DNA from: CAWVWD01 sp965662365
GTDB taxonomy: Bacteria; Bacteroidota; Bacteroidia; Chitinophagales; Saprospiraceae
Length of the DNA: 64,000 nucleotides
NCBI GenBank assembly: GCA_965662365.1
Contig: CBFIHR010000003.1
Location: 49,136-113,135, forward strand
Direction of reading: 5' to 3'
Part shown: positions 36,510 to 45,637 of the stretch, piece after piece
Layout: each line of letters opens with the position of its first letter
Numbering within the stretch: the stretch's first letter is position 1
Made by a program: the position numbers and the translations under genes
The notes under the pieces: generated by a model
The model's input: only the letters and a program-made list of their open reading frames with translations
Told to the model about the DNA's origin: nothing
The model's database searches: none

Positions 36510-37382
36510 TTGATGTGGATTTGGGATAAAATAACGAAGGCGAAGGTTCTAAGAACGACTGTTGAGTTGAAAATTCAAACTTTGGCAGAATGGAAAGTTT
36601 GGGTGATAATTTTAGGGTTTTGTGCATTGCTTACGTTTGTTAGTTCATTGTTTGATTTTAAAGAAATTGGTTTAGGTTCATTTTTGATCGGATTATACCT
36701 AATAAAATTTATCAGTAAAACGATGGAAAAAAGTAATACAGAGCCTTTATTTGTTCAAGGAAATAATTTATCCAAATTATTAATACCGAAAAAAGTAGAA
36801 TTGTCAAATGTAGTTTTTCCGCCACCATACTTCATTGATTTACAAGTAGTTTCCAAAAAAAGAAGCATCAAAATCTACATTTCAAATCGTGGTCAAGGTT
36901 TAGGAATGTTCACGCTGAAAACTGGTGATGATTTGACGAAAGTCATAGACGGATTCATGGAGTTGTTGGATTTAGAATTGGTGGAAAATATAAAAATGTC
37001 GTTTGGGGAATTATTGAGTTTTAAGTCCAAAAATAGGTTAATCGCCCCGTATTCTGCCGTGCAAATCATGGAGTTAAATCATCAGTTGTCTATTCAATCT
37101 ATTCCTGAATCATCTCAAAAAATTACTTTTGATTTTGCTAAAAATAGTATTCAAAAAGGACGAAAAACGATTGATTTTAAAGCTATTCAGCGACTTATAA
37201 TTGAGCAAAAAGGTTATCAACAACGTATCAATTTATTATTAAAAAATGGAAAAAAGCAATCCTTATTCAAACATTCAACAACGGAAATCAACGTGATTCG
37301 AGATTCAAAATTATTAAAAACAACCTTAGAAAATCGTCAAGAATTGCAAGGAATTGAGATTGAATTGATTGAAAAAACTTAA
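36510..37382 (+). CDS. Two-TM protein of a tandem family, copy 1
   Basis: A 290-aa protein, the first of four related neighbours. It opens MWIWDKITKAKVLRT (the second Met, at 36513, matches the start of copy 2 and may be the true start), has two TM helices (~28-46 and ~50-67) and a ~220-residue soluble part. This contains GQGLGMFTLKTGDDLTKVID, LLDLELVEN and LLSFKSKN, a second beta-rich section, and a C-terminal helix (IRDSKLLKTTLENRQEL). No known family is recognised. The layout suggests two PH-like domains on a membrane hairpin, as inference only. It is followed after 9 bp by copy 2; all four are surely co-transcribed. Confidence 0.8.
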   Translation: MMWIWDKITKAKVLRTTVELKIQTLAEWKVWVIILGFCALLTFVSSLFDFKEIGLGSFLIGLYLIKFISKTMEKSNTEPLFVQGNNLSKLLIPKKVELSNVVFPPPYFIDLQVVSKKRSIKIYISNRGQGLGMFTLKTGDDLTKVIDGFMELLDLELVENIKMSFGELLSFKSKNRLIAPYSAVQIMELNHQLSIQSIPESSQKITFDFAKNSIQKGRKTIDFKAIQRLIIEQKGYQQRINLLLKNGKKQSLFKHSTTEINVIRDSKLLKTTLENRQELQGIEIELIEKT

Positions 37383-37391
37383 TTATTTGAT

Positions 37392-38258
37392 ATGTGGATT
37401 TGGGATAAAGTAACGAAGGCGAAGGTTATTAGAACAGATAATGAACTGAAAGTTAAAGTTTTTTCTGTACTACCTTTATCTATTTTTATTGCAGTTTCCT
37501 TTTTTGCAGGTATGTTAACCGATAGTTTTGGTATAACAATTATAATCGAAATAGTTCCGCTAATTTTAATAACCTTTTTTCCTCTAATATACATTTTATG
37601 GATAATTAGAAATCAATTTAATTCCGGAAATATGACCATTTCTAACTCGGAAATTGATGCTAATATCCGGGAAGGAAGAAGTGATTATAGAAAACAATTT
37701 AAAGCTCCTTTTTATATTGATATTCAGGTAAAAACTGTAAATGATTATATCAGAATTAAAATTTTTAATCATGGAAAAAACATAGGTTATTACTCCTTAA
37801 AAAACGGTGATGATTTGAGTCAATTCATAGATGGTGTCACGACCTTATTAGATTTAGAATTTGTTGAGAATTGGAAATTGTCAAATGACGAAATGGTGAG
37901 TTTTAAATCAAAAAATGCTGCCATTCATTCCGATATTCAAATCAAAACAATTCCAAATCAAATGATTTTAGTTTCAAAAACGAATTCAAGCAAATGGACA
38001 GAATTTGTATTCCATGAAAATAAAATTAAGAACTACAAAAGAAGTGTTGATTTAACAGAAGTCAATAAGTTTTTAATCAGACCTAATAAAGCAAACATCA
38101 AACTTGAAGCCTTATTAAATAATGGTAAAAAGGTAGAATTATTAAAGCATGGATCAACTGACATCACAGTCATTCGAGATTCAAAATTATTAAAAGCAAC
38201 CTTAGAAAATCGTCAAGAATTACAAGGAATTGAGGTTGAATTAATTGAAAAAACGTAA
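37392..38258 (+). CDS. Two-TM protein of a tandem family, copy 2
   Basis: A 288-aa paralogue of copy 1. The first 15 residues (MWIWDKVTKAKVIRT) and the last ~30 are nearly identical to copy 1 also at DNA level, while the TM region and the middle are diverged. Two TM helices lie at ~25-47 and ~52-70. The soluble part keeps GKNIGYYSLKNGDDLSQFID, LLDLEFVEN and MVSFKSKN. Function unknown. It is 3 bp from copy 3. Confidence 0.8.
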   Translation: MWIWDKVTKAKVIRTDNELKVKVFSVLPLSIFIAVSFFAGMLTDSFGITIIIEIVPLILITFFPLIYILWIIRNQFNSGNMTISNSEIDANIREGRSDYRKQFKAPFYIDIQVKTVNDYIRIKIFNHGKNIGYYSLKNGDDLSQFIDGVTTLLDLEFVENWKLSNDEMVSFKSKNAAIHSDIQIKTIPNQMILVSKTNSSKWTEFVFHENKIKNYKRSVDLTEVNKFLIRPNKANIKLEALLNNGKKVELLKHGSTDITVIRDSKLLKATLENRQELQGIEVELIEKT

Positions 38259-38261
38259 AAT

Positions 38262-38792
38262 ATGTGGCGTAAATTAATTACTGCCAAAGTATCGAGGATA
38301 AATGATGTGTTACGAATCAGTAGTTCGCCGATAGTTGGTGTATTGGCTTTCGGAAGTATGTTATTGGCTATTTTTATAACCTTGATAGTGATTGATTATC
38401 AAGGTATTGCAAGATATGCGGGGGCGATAATTCCTACATCGATGATTTTGCTTTTTATTATTTATCAATATTTTGATGCGATAAATTCAAGAGGAATGAC
38501 GATTTCTAAACGTTTTGGAATTGATATTTTGATGGGCGATGGTCGAGATATAGAGAATTTGAAAATAAAAACGCCTTCTTTCATCAAACTAACGGTAAAA
38601 CCCAAAAAACGAACTATCAAAGTAACCATCGGTACAAAAAGACGAACTATCGCTCAATATAGATTGCAAAGTAAAACCGATTTGACTCGTCTGGTTGATG
38701 GTATTATGGAAATTTTAAATATGGAATTGGAAAGTACGGAACAAGAAGGAAAAGTGGATGTGTTGACGTTTATTCCAAAGTCAAAAAAATGA
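38262..38792 (+). CDS. Two-TM protein of a tandem family, short copy 3
   Basis: A 176-aa shorter relative. It opens MWRKLITAKVSRINDVLRI, has two TM helices (~28-46, ~52-70) and the first soluble section (KRRTIAQYRLQSKTDLTRLVDGI, ILNMELE), then stops at the place (LTFIPKSKK) where the other copies read LLSFKSK. It therefore lacks the second soluble section and the C-terminal helix. The end runs straight into copy 4 (4 bp), so this looks like a natural short form rather than a recent frameshift. Confidence 0.75.
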   Translation: MWRKLITAKVSRINDVLRISSSPIVGVLAFGSMLLAIFITLIVIDYQGIARYAGAIIPTSMILLFIIYQYFDAINSRGMTISKRFGIDILMGDGRDIENLKIKTPSFIKLTVKPKKRTIKVTIGTKRRTIAQYRLQSKTDLTRLVDGIMEILNMELESTEQEGKVDVLTFIPKSKK

Positions 38793-38796
38793 ATCA

Positions 38797-39672
38797 ATGA
38801 ATTTTTTACAGAAAATCACCAAATCAAAAATCACTCGAACCGAAAATCAACTGAGGTTAAAAGTTTTTCCGATGTGGGCGATTATGTCACTGTGTGCGTT
38901 GGTATGGCTAAGTTTTTTTGGACTGATTTTTTATATTTATAGTTGGGCGGCAATTATTCCCATCTTTCTTTTGGCAGTTGTTTTTGCTCATTCTTTCGGT
39001 TTGGTGAACTGGCTGATTCATAAAATTCACAGCTATAATTTAGAAATCACTGGTCATCAAATGCAAAGTGCGATTTTGCCCAAAGCTCCAAAATTCTCCA
39101 ATGCTATTTTAGCAGCTCCATTTTTTATAGATTTTTTCATCACGACGAAAGGTGAAAATATCAAGATTTTAATCGAAAATCAAGGCCAAAAATTAGGTTT
39201 ATTTCGTTTGGCTTCCGCCAATGATTTGTCGGTGATAATTGACGGATTTACGGAGTTGTTAGATTTAGAATTGGTCGATAGTTATAAATTATCGAATAAA
39301 GAATTATTGAGTTTTAAATCCAAACAAAAAGCGATTGCACCTTATTCGGCGATTCAAATCATGGAACTGAAAAATAATTTGACGATTCGGTCGGTTGTCA
39401 AACAAAGCGAAGAATTGAAATTTGATTTTATCAATAAAAAAATCATTCATCACAAAAAATCCATTCCTTTTACCGATATTCAAAAAGTTATAATTGTCAA
39501 TTATAAAGAACAGCATCAAGTTGCTATCGCTTTAAAAAATGGTCAAAAGGCAATTATTTTTAAAAATAAATCTACAGAAATTACCGCTATTCGAGATGCT
39601 AAACGGTTAAAGCAAATTTTAGAAAAGCAAAGAGAATTGAGCGAGATTGAAATTGAAATGATTGAGGGGTAA
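38797..39672 (+). CDS. Two-TM protein of a tandem family, copy 4
   Basis: A 291-aa paralogue and last gene of the unit. It opens MNFLQKITKSKITRTENQLRL, has TM helices at ~28-50 and ~53-75, then GQKLGLFRLASANDLSVIID, LLDLELVDS, LLSFKSKQKAIAPYSAIQI, and a C-terminal helix (IRDAKRLKQILEKQREL). It is closest to copy 1 in the middle part (IAPYSA.QIMEL shared). A strong bidirectional terminator follows. Confidence 0.8.
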   Translation: MNFLQKITKSKITRTENQLRLKVFPMWAIMSLCALVWLSFFGLIFYIYSWAAIIPIFLLAVVFAHSFGLVNWLIHKIHSYNLEITGHQMQSAILPKAPKFSNAILAAPFFIDFFITTKGENIKILIENQGQKLGLFRLASANDLSVIIDGFTELLDLELVDSYKLSNKELLSFKSKQKAIAPYSAIQIMELKNNLTIRSVVKQSEELKFDFINKKIIHHKKSIPFTDIQKVIIVNYKEQHQVAIALKNGQKAIIFKNKSTEITAIRDAKRLKQILEKQRELSEIEIEMIEG

Positions 39673-39680
39673 CATTAAAA

Positions 39681-39710
39681 ATGGAAGGCATTTTCAGAAA
39701 TGCCTTCCAT
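39681..39710. terminator. Bidirectional terminator
   Basis: A perfect 13-bp stem ATGGAAGGCATTT/AAATGCCTTCCAT (39681-39693, 39698-39710) with a TCAG loop, between the convergent tandem array and mtaB. It abuts both stops. Confidence 0.85.
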
Positions 39711-39717
39711 CTAATAT

Positions 39718-41070
39718 TTAATGCACCATTTCCAAATCGTCCATCAAAGCCACTTCAATTTCAGTATTTTCCGTCAAGCGTAATAACTCGACTTCCGAAA
39801 TTTCATTGATCATCAAAGGATTGTAAGCGGTGGTGATTTTTAGATAATTATCTGTAAAACCAGACATTAAACCTGGTTCTTTTGAATTTTCAAAAAGCAC
39901 TTTTCGAGTTTCGCCGATGAATTTTTCATAGAAATGACGCTTTTTCTTTTCAGACAAAATACGTAACATTTCATTGCGTTCACGACGAATGTGCATCGGA
40001 ACAGGATTTGGCATTTCTGCCGCCAAAGTATTTTCACGTTCAGAATAAGTAAAAACGTGTAAATACGTCACGTCTAATTCATTAATAAAACGATAAGTTT
40101 CTAAAAAGTCTTCTTTCGTTTCGTTCGGAAAACCAACAATTACATCAACTCCGATGCAACAATGCGGCATTAATTCTCGAATTTTAGCGACTCGACTGGC
40201 GTATAATTCCCGCTTGTAGCGACGACGCATTTCTTTCAACTGCTTGTTATTACCTGATTGTAGCGGAATATGAAAGTGCGGAACAAATCGCTTTGATTGT
40301 GCGACAAACTCAATGACTTCATCGGTCAACAAATTCGGCTCAATCGAAGAAATACGAAAACGCTCAATACCTTCGACTTTATCCAGTTCTCGGATTAAAT
40401 CAATAAACATCGCTGCTTTTTTCGGTTTTGTCCCTTCGATAACTTCCGTTCCATTTCCAAAATCGCCCAAATTGACACCTGTCAAAACGATTTCTTTAAC
40501 GCCCATTTCGGCAATTTTATGAGCGTTTTCAATAACGCTTTCGACCGTATCACTACGACTTTTTCCTCTTGCTAATGGAATGGTACAAAACGAACATTTG
40601 TAATCACAACCGTCTTGCACTTTCAGAAAGGAACGTGTTCGATCACCAAAAGAAAAAGAATTGACGAAGTTTTTTGCCTCTTTGACTTCGCCTGCAAATA
40701 CCAAACCTTTGCCTGGAGCTTTCGATAAGTCGTCAATAAATTCTAAAATGCGGAACTTTTGAGCTGCTCCCAAAACTAAATCTACTCCCGGAATATTTGA
40801 AATTTCCTCTGGTTTCAGTTGTGCATAACAACCGATAACTACCACAAAAGCATCAGGAGAATGCTTTAATGCCTGACGCACGACTTTACGACATTTTCTA
40901 TCCGCAAAATCAGTGACCGAACAAGTATTAATCACATAAATATCTGCCCCTTCATTAAATTTCAATACGCCATATCCATGCTCCTCGAATAATCTTGCGA
41001 TTGATGAAGTTTCTGAATAGTTCAACTTACAACCTAATGTATGAAATGCGACCGTTTTTGGTGTTGCCAT
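39718..41070 (-). CDS. mtaB: tRNA (N6-L-threonylcarbamoyladenosine(37)-C2)-methylthiotransferase
   Basis: A 450-aa radical-SAM enzyme that thiomethylates t6A37 in tRNAs. The N-terminal UPF0004 domain has its three cluster cysteines (C14 in TLGCKLN, C50 in INTCSVT, C81 in IGCYAQ). The radical-SAM cluster is C155-x3-C159-x2-C162 (DGCDYKCSFCTIPLARG). A TRAM-like C-terminal part follows (~375-440). The opening TLGCKLNYSE is the MtaB rather than the MiaB or RimO type. Single gene. Confidence 0.94.
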   Translation of the reverse strand: MATPKTVAFHTLGCKLNYSETSSIARLFEEHGYGVLKFNEGADIYVINTCSVTDFADRKCRKVVRQALKHSPDAFVVVIGCYAQLKPEEISNIPGVDLVLGAAQKFRILEFIDDLSKAPGKGLVFAGEVKEAKNFVNSFSFGDRTRSFLKVQDGCDYKCSFCTIPLARGKSRSDTVESVIENAHKIAEMGVKEIVLTGVNLGDFGNGTEVIEGTKPKKAAMFIDLIRELDKVEGIERFRISSIEPNLLTDEVIEFVAQSKRFVPHFHIPLQSGNNKQLKEMRRRYKRELYASRVAKIRELMPHCCIGVDVIVGFPNETKEDFLETYRFINELDVTYLHVFTYSERENTLAAEMPNPVPMHIRRERNEMLRILSEKKKRHFYEKFIGETRKVLFENSKEPGLMSGFTDNYLKITTAYNPLMINEISEVELLRLTENTEIEVALMDDLEMVH

Positions 41071-41376
41071 TTTTTAAAGTATAAGATATGAAGGATAAAT
41101 TTATCACTTTTCCCTAAGCGTTTTCTTGCCCCTTACCTTGAGGAAAAGGTTAGAGAAAGGTGATATCAAAATCGTTCAATACCTGATTTTTAATAATCCG
41201 CTGCAAAAATACGATTTTTATTGATTTTAGTAGAAAAGTAGTACCGTGATTCCTATTCATCACGAATATTTACAACCGTCAAGAATCACCGCACCAGTTC
41301 ACAACGGCTTTTAAAACAATTTATTGATTATCAAGTTGTAACGATAGATTCAAATCAAATTCCAAAAGTAATATTT
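41071..41376. other. Divergent intergenic region
   Basis: 306 bp between mtaB and the SDR gene. On the minus strand a TATTTTTG box (41221-41214) could serve mtaB. Nothing else stands out. Confidence 0.45.
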
Positions 41377-42822
41377 ATGAAAATTCTATTAACAGGTGCG
41401 ACAGGTTACATTGGTAAACGATTATTACCTGTTTTAATTGATCAAGGTCACGAGGTGATTGCTTGTACGAGAGATAAGACACGGTTCGAAGTGTTAGAAT
41501 CTTGGGAAGGAAAAGTATCTGTTTTGGAAATTGATTTTTTGGAACAAATGAATGTGGAGAACTTACCCAAAGACTTCGATATTGCGTATTATTTGATACA
41601 TTCGATGTCGAGTTCAATCGGTACATTTCAAGATAAAGAAGCAACTTCTGCCAAAAATTTCAAGGAATATATGAATGCTTCTACGGTGCAGCAAATCGTC
41701 TATTTAACAGGGATTGTGAGTGATGAGGAAAACTTGTCGCCACACTTAGCTTCTCGCCTTAATGTCGAAAAAATTCTACGAACTTGCAATGCTCCTCTGA
41801 CGGCACTTCGAGCAGGAATTGTCGTTGGTTCAGGAAGTGCTTCCTTTGAAATTATTCGTGATTTGGTAGAAAAACTACCAATAATGATTACGCCAAAATG
41901 GCTAAATACAAGGTGTCAACCGATTGGTATTCGGAATGTCATTCAGTATTTGACAGGTGTAATGCTGCGGGAGGAGTGTTTTAATAAAACCTACGATATA
42001 AGCAGTGGAGAAGTCTTGACTTATAAAGATATGTTGTTAGGTTATGCGAAAGCAAGACGAATGAAACGCTTGATTTATACCGTCCCGATTATGACTCCGA
42101 GGTTGTCGTCTTACTGGTTATATTTTGTGACTTCGACAACTTATCCGCTGGCGGTCAACTTGGTCAACAGCATGAAAATAGATGTCATTGGCAAACCAAA
42201 CAACCTAAAAAAACGCTTAAATATCGAGGATATTCCCTATCAAAAAGCAGTAGAAATGGCTTTTTTAAAAATTAGTCAGAATATGGTCGTATCGAGCTGG
42301 AAAGATAGTTTTGTGAGCAGTTTTGATAAAAAAACATTATCCGATAATATTCAAGTGCCGCAGTATGGTTGTTTTAAAGACTGTAAAGAAAGAAGGATTG
42401 CCGATAATGATATTCCCAGAATTTTAAAAAATATTTGGTCAATCGGTGGAGATAGAGGTTGGTACTACGGCAATTTCTTATGGCGAATCCGTGGCTATAT
42501 GGACAAAATAGTTGGTGGTGTAGGACTGCGTCGAGGACGAACCGAACCGCATGATATTGATGCAGGTGATGCCTTAGATTTTTGGCGGGTATTAGTTGCA
42601 GATGAAGATGAAAAACGATTGTTGTTATATGCAGAAATGAAATTGCCAGGCGATGCGTGGCTGGAGTTTCAAATCATTCGTAAAAATGGTAAAAACATTT
42701 TAAAACAAACGGCTACTTTTCGCCCTGATGGCGTTTGGGGACGGCTGTACTGGTACGCTGTTGCACCGCTTCACTTTTTTGTTTTTAATGGAATGATTGA
42801 TAATATCATCAAGTATAAGTGA
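41377..42822 (+). CDS. SDR-type NAD(P)-binding protein with DUF2867 domain
   Basis: A 481-aa two-domain protein. The N-terminal Rossmann domain (~1-300) opens KILLTGATGYIGKRL and has the YLIHSMSSS and YLTGIVSDEE strands of an extended, atypical SDR. The C-terminal domain (~330-481; RIRGYMDKIVGGVGLRRGRT, LDFWRVLVADEDEKRLLLYAEMKLPG, AWLEFQI) matches DUF2867. The same fusion is common in bacteria; no reaction is assigned. Cytoplasmic or loosely membrane-bound. Single gene. Confidence 0.9.
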   Translation: MKILLTGATGYIGKRLLPVLIDQGHEVIACTRDKTRFEVLESWEGKVSVLEIDFLEQMNVENLPKDFDIAYYLIHSMSSSIGTFQDKEATSAKNFKEYMNASTVQQIVYLTGIVSDEENLSPHLASRLNVEKILRTCNAPLTALRAGIVVGSGSASFEIIRDLVEKLPIMITPKWLNTRCQPIGIRNVIQYLTGVMLREECFNKTYDISSGEVLTYKDMLLGYAKARRMKRLIYTVPIMTPRLSSYWLYFVTSTTYPLAVNLVNSMKIDVIGKPNNLKKRLNIEDIPYQKAVEMAFLKISQNMVVSSWKDSFVSSFDKKTLSDNIQVPQYGCFKDCKERRIADNDIPRILKNIWSIGGDRGWYYGNFLWRIRGYMDKIVGGVGLRRGRTEPHDIDAGDALDFWRVLVADEDEKRLLLYAEMKLPGDAWLEFQIIRKNGKNILKQTATFRPDGVWGRLYWYAVAPLHFFVFNGMIDNIIKYK

Positions 42823-43325
42823 ATTAAATATTGGTGTACGAGTTCGGTATGAAATATTTTGACGGTGTTCTAATCTAATTTTACACTTAAAATATACCAA
42901 ACGATTCTTATCTCAAAATCGATTTTTTGATGTAAAATTCGTCCACGAGTTTTGTTATTTTTTGGAATAAAATCACGAATCCTATCCTATTTTTTATCAA
43001 AATACTATCCCGTTTTGCCTTGTAGATGTGAGGTTAAAATTTAATACCTATTCAGAATTGTAAAACTTAGTGGTAAACTATGATTTTTGAAATAGTTGAT
43101 AAACTATTATTTCTAAACTATTAAAAATCAGATAGTTTAGAAAAACAGTAAAAATCAAAACTATAATTTTTTTTATAGTTTTTTACAGTATTTTTATTGG
43201 ATTTTCCATAAAAACAACAAACATTTGTTAATCATTAGTCGTTACGAGAGTGTTATTGTGGTAACAAAAACGATATTTAAAATATCATTATATAAAGAAA
43301 CTAAAAGCAAAAAATTCGATAAACT
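42823..43325 (+). other. Long intergenic region with AAACTAT motif cluster
   Basis: 503 bp before the acyl-CoA dehydrogenase gene. Positions 42823-43070 hold nothing recognised. 43074-43182 holds seven copies of AAACTAT or its complement, arranged partly as inverted repeats, described separately. Confidence 0.55.
43074..43182. promoter_or_regulatory. Cluster of AAACTAT / ATAGTTT sites
   Basis: Seven sites in 109 bp: TAAACTAT at 43074, 43100 and 43114; AATAGTT at 43091; ATAGTTTA at 43132; AAAACTAT at 43157; ATAGTTTT at 43175. Two pairs form perfect inverted repeats: 43110-43121 with 43132-43143 (12 bp), and 43157-43166 with 43173-43182 (10 bp). A further TAAACTAT covers the start codon (43320-43327). 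It may be an operator array for the acyl-CoA dehydrogenase gene. AT-richness makes chance copies possible, but not this density and symmetry. Confidence 0.45.
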
Positions 43326-45113
43326 ATGGAAGATTTAATGGTAAAATCAGCCGTTCTAAAAGGCGGTGAATTTTTGGTAAAGGAAACAAACCCTGCGGAT
43401 GTTTTTATGCCAGAAGATATGAATGAGGAACAACAGATGATTTTGGAAATGTGTTTGGATTTTGTAAAAAATGAAGCTCAAGCTGTTGCTCCTAAAATCG
43501 AGAATCAAGTACCTCTATTAAATAAAGCGGCAGAGTTAGGGTTGTTATCTTCACACATTCCGGAGGCTTATGGCGGAATGCAAATGGATAATAATACGAA
43601 TACAGTAATTTTGACTGGTTTAGGTGGTGCTGGAGGTTCATTCACGACTTCATTTGCGGCACACACAGGAATCGGAATGTTACCAATTTTATATTATGGA
43701 ACAGAAGAGCAAAAGCAAAAATACTTACCTCGCTTAGGAAATGGCGAACTAAAAGCGTCTTATTGCTTGACAGAACCGAGTGCTGGTTCTGATGCTTTGT
43801 CGGGCAAAACTCGGGCAGATTTGTCGAAAGATGGTACACATTACGTTATCTCTGGTCAGAAAATGTGGATTTCAAATGCTGGTTTTGCAGATGTTTTGAT
43901 TGTGTTTGCACAAGTTGATGGCGATAAGTTTACCGGCTTTGTCGTTGATGCAAAAAGCGAAGGTATTACACTTGGAGCAGAAGAGGACAAAATGGGCATC
44001 AAAGGTTCTTCGACTCGTCAAGTATTTTTTGAGAATGTAAAAGTACCAGCAACAAACGTCTTGGGAGAAGTCGGAAAAGGTCACTTGATTGCGTTCAACG
44101 TCTTGAATGTTGGTCGTTTCAAATTAGGAGCGTTGTGTGTTGGCGGTATGAAAGATTCAATTTCGGGAGCTACACAATATGCAAACGAACGTGTTCAGTT
44201 TAAACAACCGATTGCTAATTTTGGAGCAATTCAGTACAAATTAGCTGAACAAACCATTAAAACTTATGCTTTAGAAAGTGCCGTTTATCGAGTCTCAAAC
44301 TTGATGCAAGAGATGCGAGCAACACTAAAAGAGCAAGGGAAATCGTATTCTGATGCCTTGCTTGAATCCGCTGAAGAGTATGCGATTGAATGTGGATTAT
44401 TAAAAATATTAGGTTCGGAAGGTTTGGATTATGTCGTCGATGAATCGGTTCAAATTCACGGGGGAAATGGTTTTTCGGAAGAGTACAAAGCTGCAAGAAG
44501 CTATCGTGATGCCCGCATCAATCGTATCTACGAGGGGACAAACGAAATCAACCGCATGTTGATGGTCAATATGTTGTTGCGTCGTGCGATGAAAGGTAAA
44601 ATCAATATTACCGACGCTGCTTGGGCTGTTCAAAAAGAGTTGGCTTCAATGCCAAATTTCGATAGCATCGAAGGAGATTTTGCAATAGAACAAAAAGCGG
44701 TCAAAAACTTCAAAAAAGTCGCTTTAATCGTAGCCGGTGCGGCTGTAAAATACCAAATGGACGGCAAAATTAACTTGCGTGATGAGCAAGAAATTATGAT
44801 GAATGTTGCGGATATTATGACAGAATTATACGCTGCAGAATCTGTTTTATTACGGGTTCAAAAGTTGGCTCAGACCAAATCACACGATGAAATTGCTAAT
44901 CAAATTAACATCATGAAAGTTTTGTTCAATGATGTCAATGATAAAATCGCAAAATTCGCTAAAGATGCCTTGGCGTCGTTTGCGGAAGGTGATGAGTTGA
45001 GCATTATGTTGATGGGCGTAAAACGTTTTACAAAATTAGCACCTGTCAATGTAAAAAAAGCTCGTCGTAAAATTGCAAAAGCGTTAATCGAAGCGAATGA
45101 ATATTGTTTCTAA
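43326..45113 (+). CDS. Acyl-CoA dehydrogenase, long form
   Basis: A 595-aa flavoenzyme catalysing the first step of fatty-acid beta-oxidation. The core (~30-430) has YCLTEPSAGSDALSGKT for FAD and substrate binding, KMWISNAGFADV, and the catalytic Glu E403 in RIYEGTNEINRML. A ~165-residue C-terminal helical extension makes it longer than the usual ~380 residues, as in VLCAD-like enzymes. Chain-length preference unknown. Single gene behind a long upstream region with repeated AAACTAT sites; other fatty-acid genes are not adjacent. Confidence 0.94.
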   Translation: MEDLMVKSAVLKGGEFLVKETNPADVFMPEDMNEEQQMILEMCLDFVKNEAQAVAPKIENQVPLLNKAAELGLLSSHIPEAYGGMQMDNNTNTVILTGLGGAGGSFTTSFAAHTGIGMLPILYYGTEEQKQKYLPRLGNGELKASYCLTEPSAGSDALSGKTRADLSKDGTHYVISGQKMWISNAGFADVLIVFAQVDGDKFTGFVVDAKSEGITLGAEEDKMGIKGSSTRQVFFENVKVPATNVLGEVGKGHLIAFNVLNVGRFKLGALCVGGMKDSISGATQYANERVQFKQPIANFGAIQYKLAEQTIKTYALESAVYRVSNLMQEMRATLKEQGKSYSDALLESAEEYAIECGLLKILGSEGLDYVVDESVQIHGGNGFSEEYKAARSYRDARINRIYEGTNEINRMLMVNMLLRRAMKGKINITDAAWAVQKELASMPNFDSIEGDFAIEQKAVKNFKKVALIVAGAAVKYQMDGKINLRDEQEIMMNVADIMTELYAAESVLLRVQKLAQTKSHDEIANQINIMKVLFNDVNDKIAKFAKDALASFAEGDELSIMLMGVKRFTKLAPVNVKKARRKIAKALIEANEYCF

Positions 45114-45127
45114 TTTTGGGTTTTCGT

Positions 45128-45160
45128 CATCAGTTGACTTCGAGTCAACTGATGAATTTT
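45128..45160. terminator. Terminator after the acyl-CoA dehydrogenase gene
   Basis: A perfect 12-bp stem CATCAGTTGACT/AGTCAACTGATG (45128-45139, 45143-45154) with a TCG loop, then AATTTTAT. It lies between convergent genes. Confidence 0.8.
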
Positions 45161-45214
45161 ATAGATTTTGAAAGTGAATAGATGAACTTCGGTTGGTCTG
45201 TTCACTTTTTTAGT

Positions 45215-45637
45215 TTACAATTTATCATCAACGTCCTTCAAATCGGCATCATCATAATTTTTGAACCATTTATTCAAACGTTCCCGAGCATTTTTGCGAA
45301 CATCATCATTGACATAAGCTGCGATGGCTACCAGCCCCATTCCTAAAACACCCAAGTCATCTGTAAAACCTAAAAAAGGAGTCAAATCTGGTACCATATC
45401 AATCGGAGAGACAAAGTACGCTAACGCTCCTAAAATAATCCGCTTTGCCCAACTCGGCGTGTCTTTTCGCTGGTAAGCGTACCACATTAGTAAGACAGAA
45501 TAAACGACTTTAATACCTGCTTTTTGGGCATAATTCGTGATTTTTGACCACAGTTTTTCTGCGGTAACGTTTTCTGTATTTGCTCCACTTTGCGATTCTT
45601 GCTCAGGTATATTTTCCTGAAATTTATTATTATCCAT
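45215..45637 (-). CDS. DUF1232 (YkvA-like) membrane protein
   Basis: A 140-aa protein. A polar N-terminus (~1-40) is followed by the DUF1232 core: PSWAKRIILGALAYFVSPIDMVPDLTPFLGFTDDLGVLG, a hydrophobic hairpin with the conserved SPIDxxPD motif, then VAIAAYVNDDVRKNARERLNKWF. Family function is unknown. Single gene. Confidence 0.9.
   Translation of the reverse strand: MDNNKFQENIPEQESQSGANTENVTAEKLWSKITNYAQKAGIKVVYSVLLMWYAYQRKDTPSWAKRIILGALAYFVSPIDMVPDLTPFLGFTDDLGVLGMGLVAIAAYVNDDVRKNARERLNKWFKNYDDADLKDVDDKL

Noticed and set aside
38262..38792. Short copy 3 of the tandem array as a frameshifted pseudogene
   Set aside because: The next gene starts 4 bp after its stop and there is no leftover second domain in another frame, so it is a natural short form.
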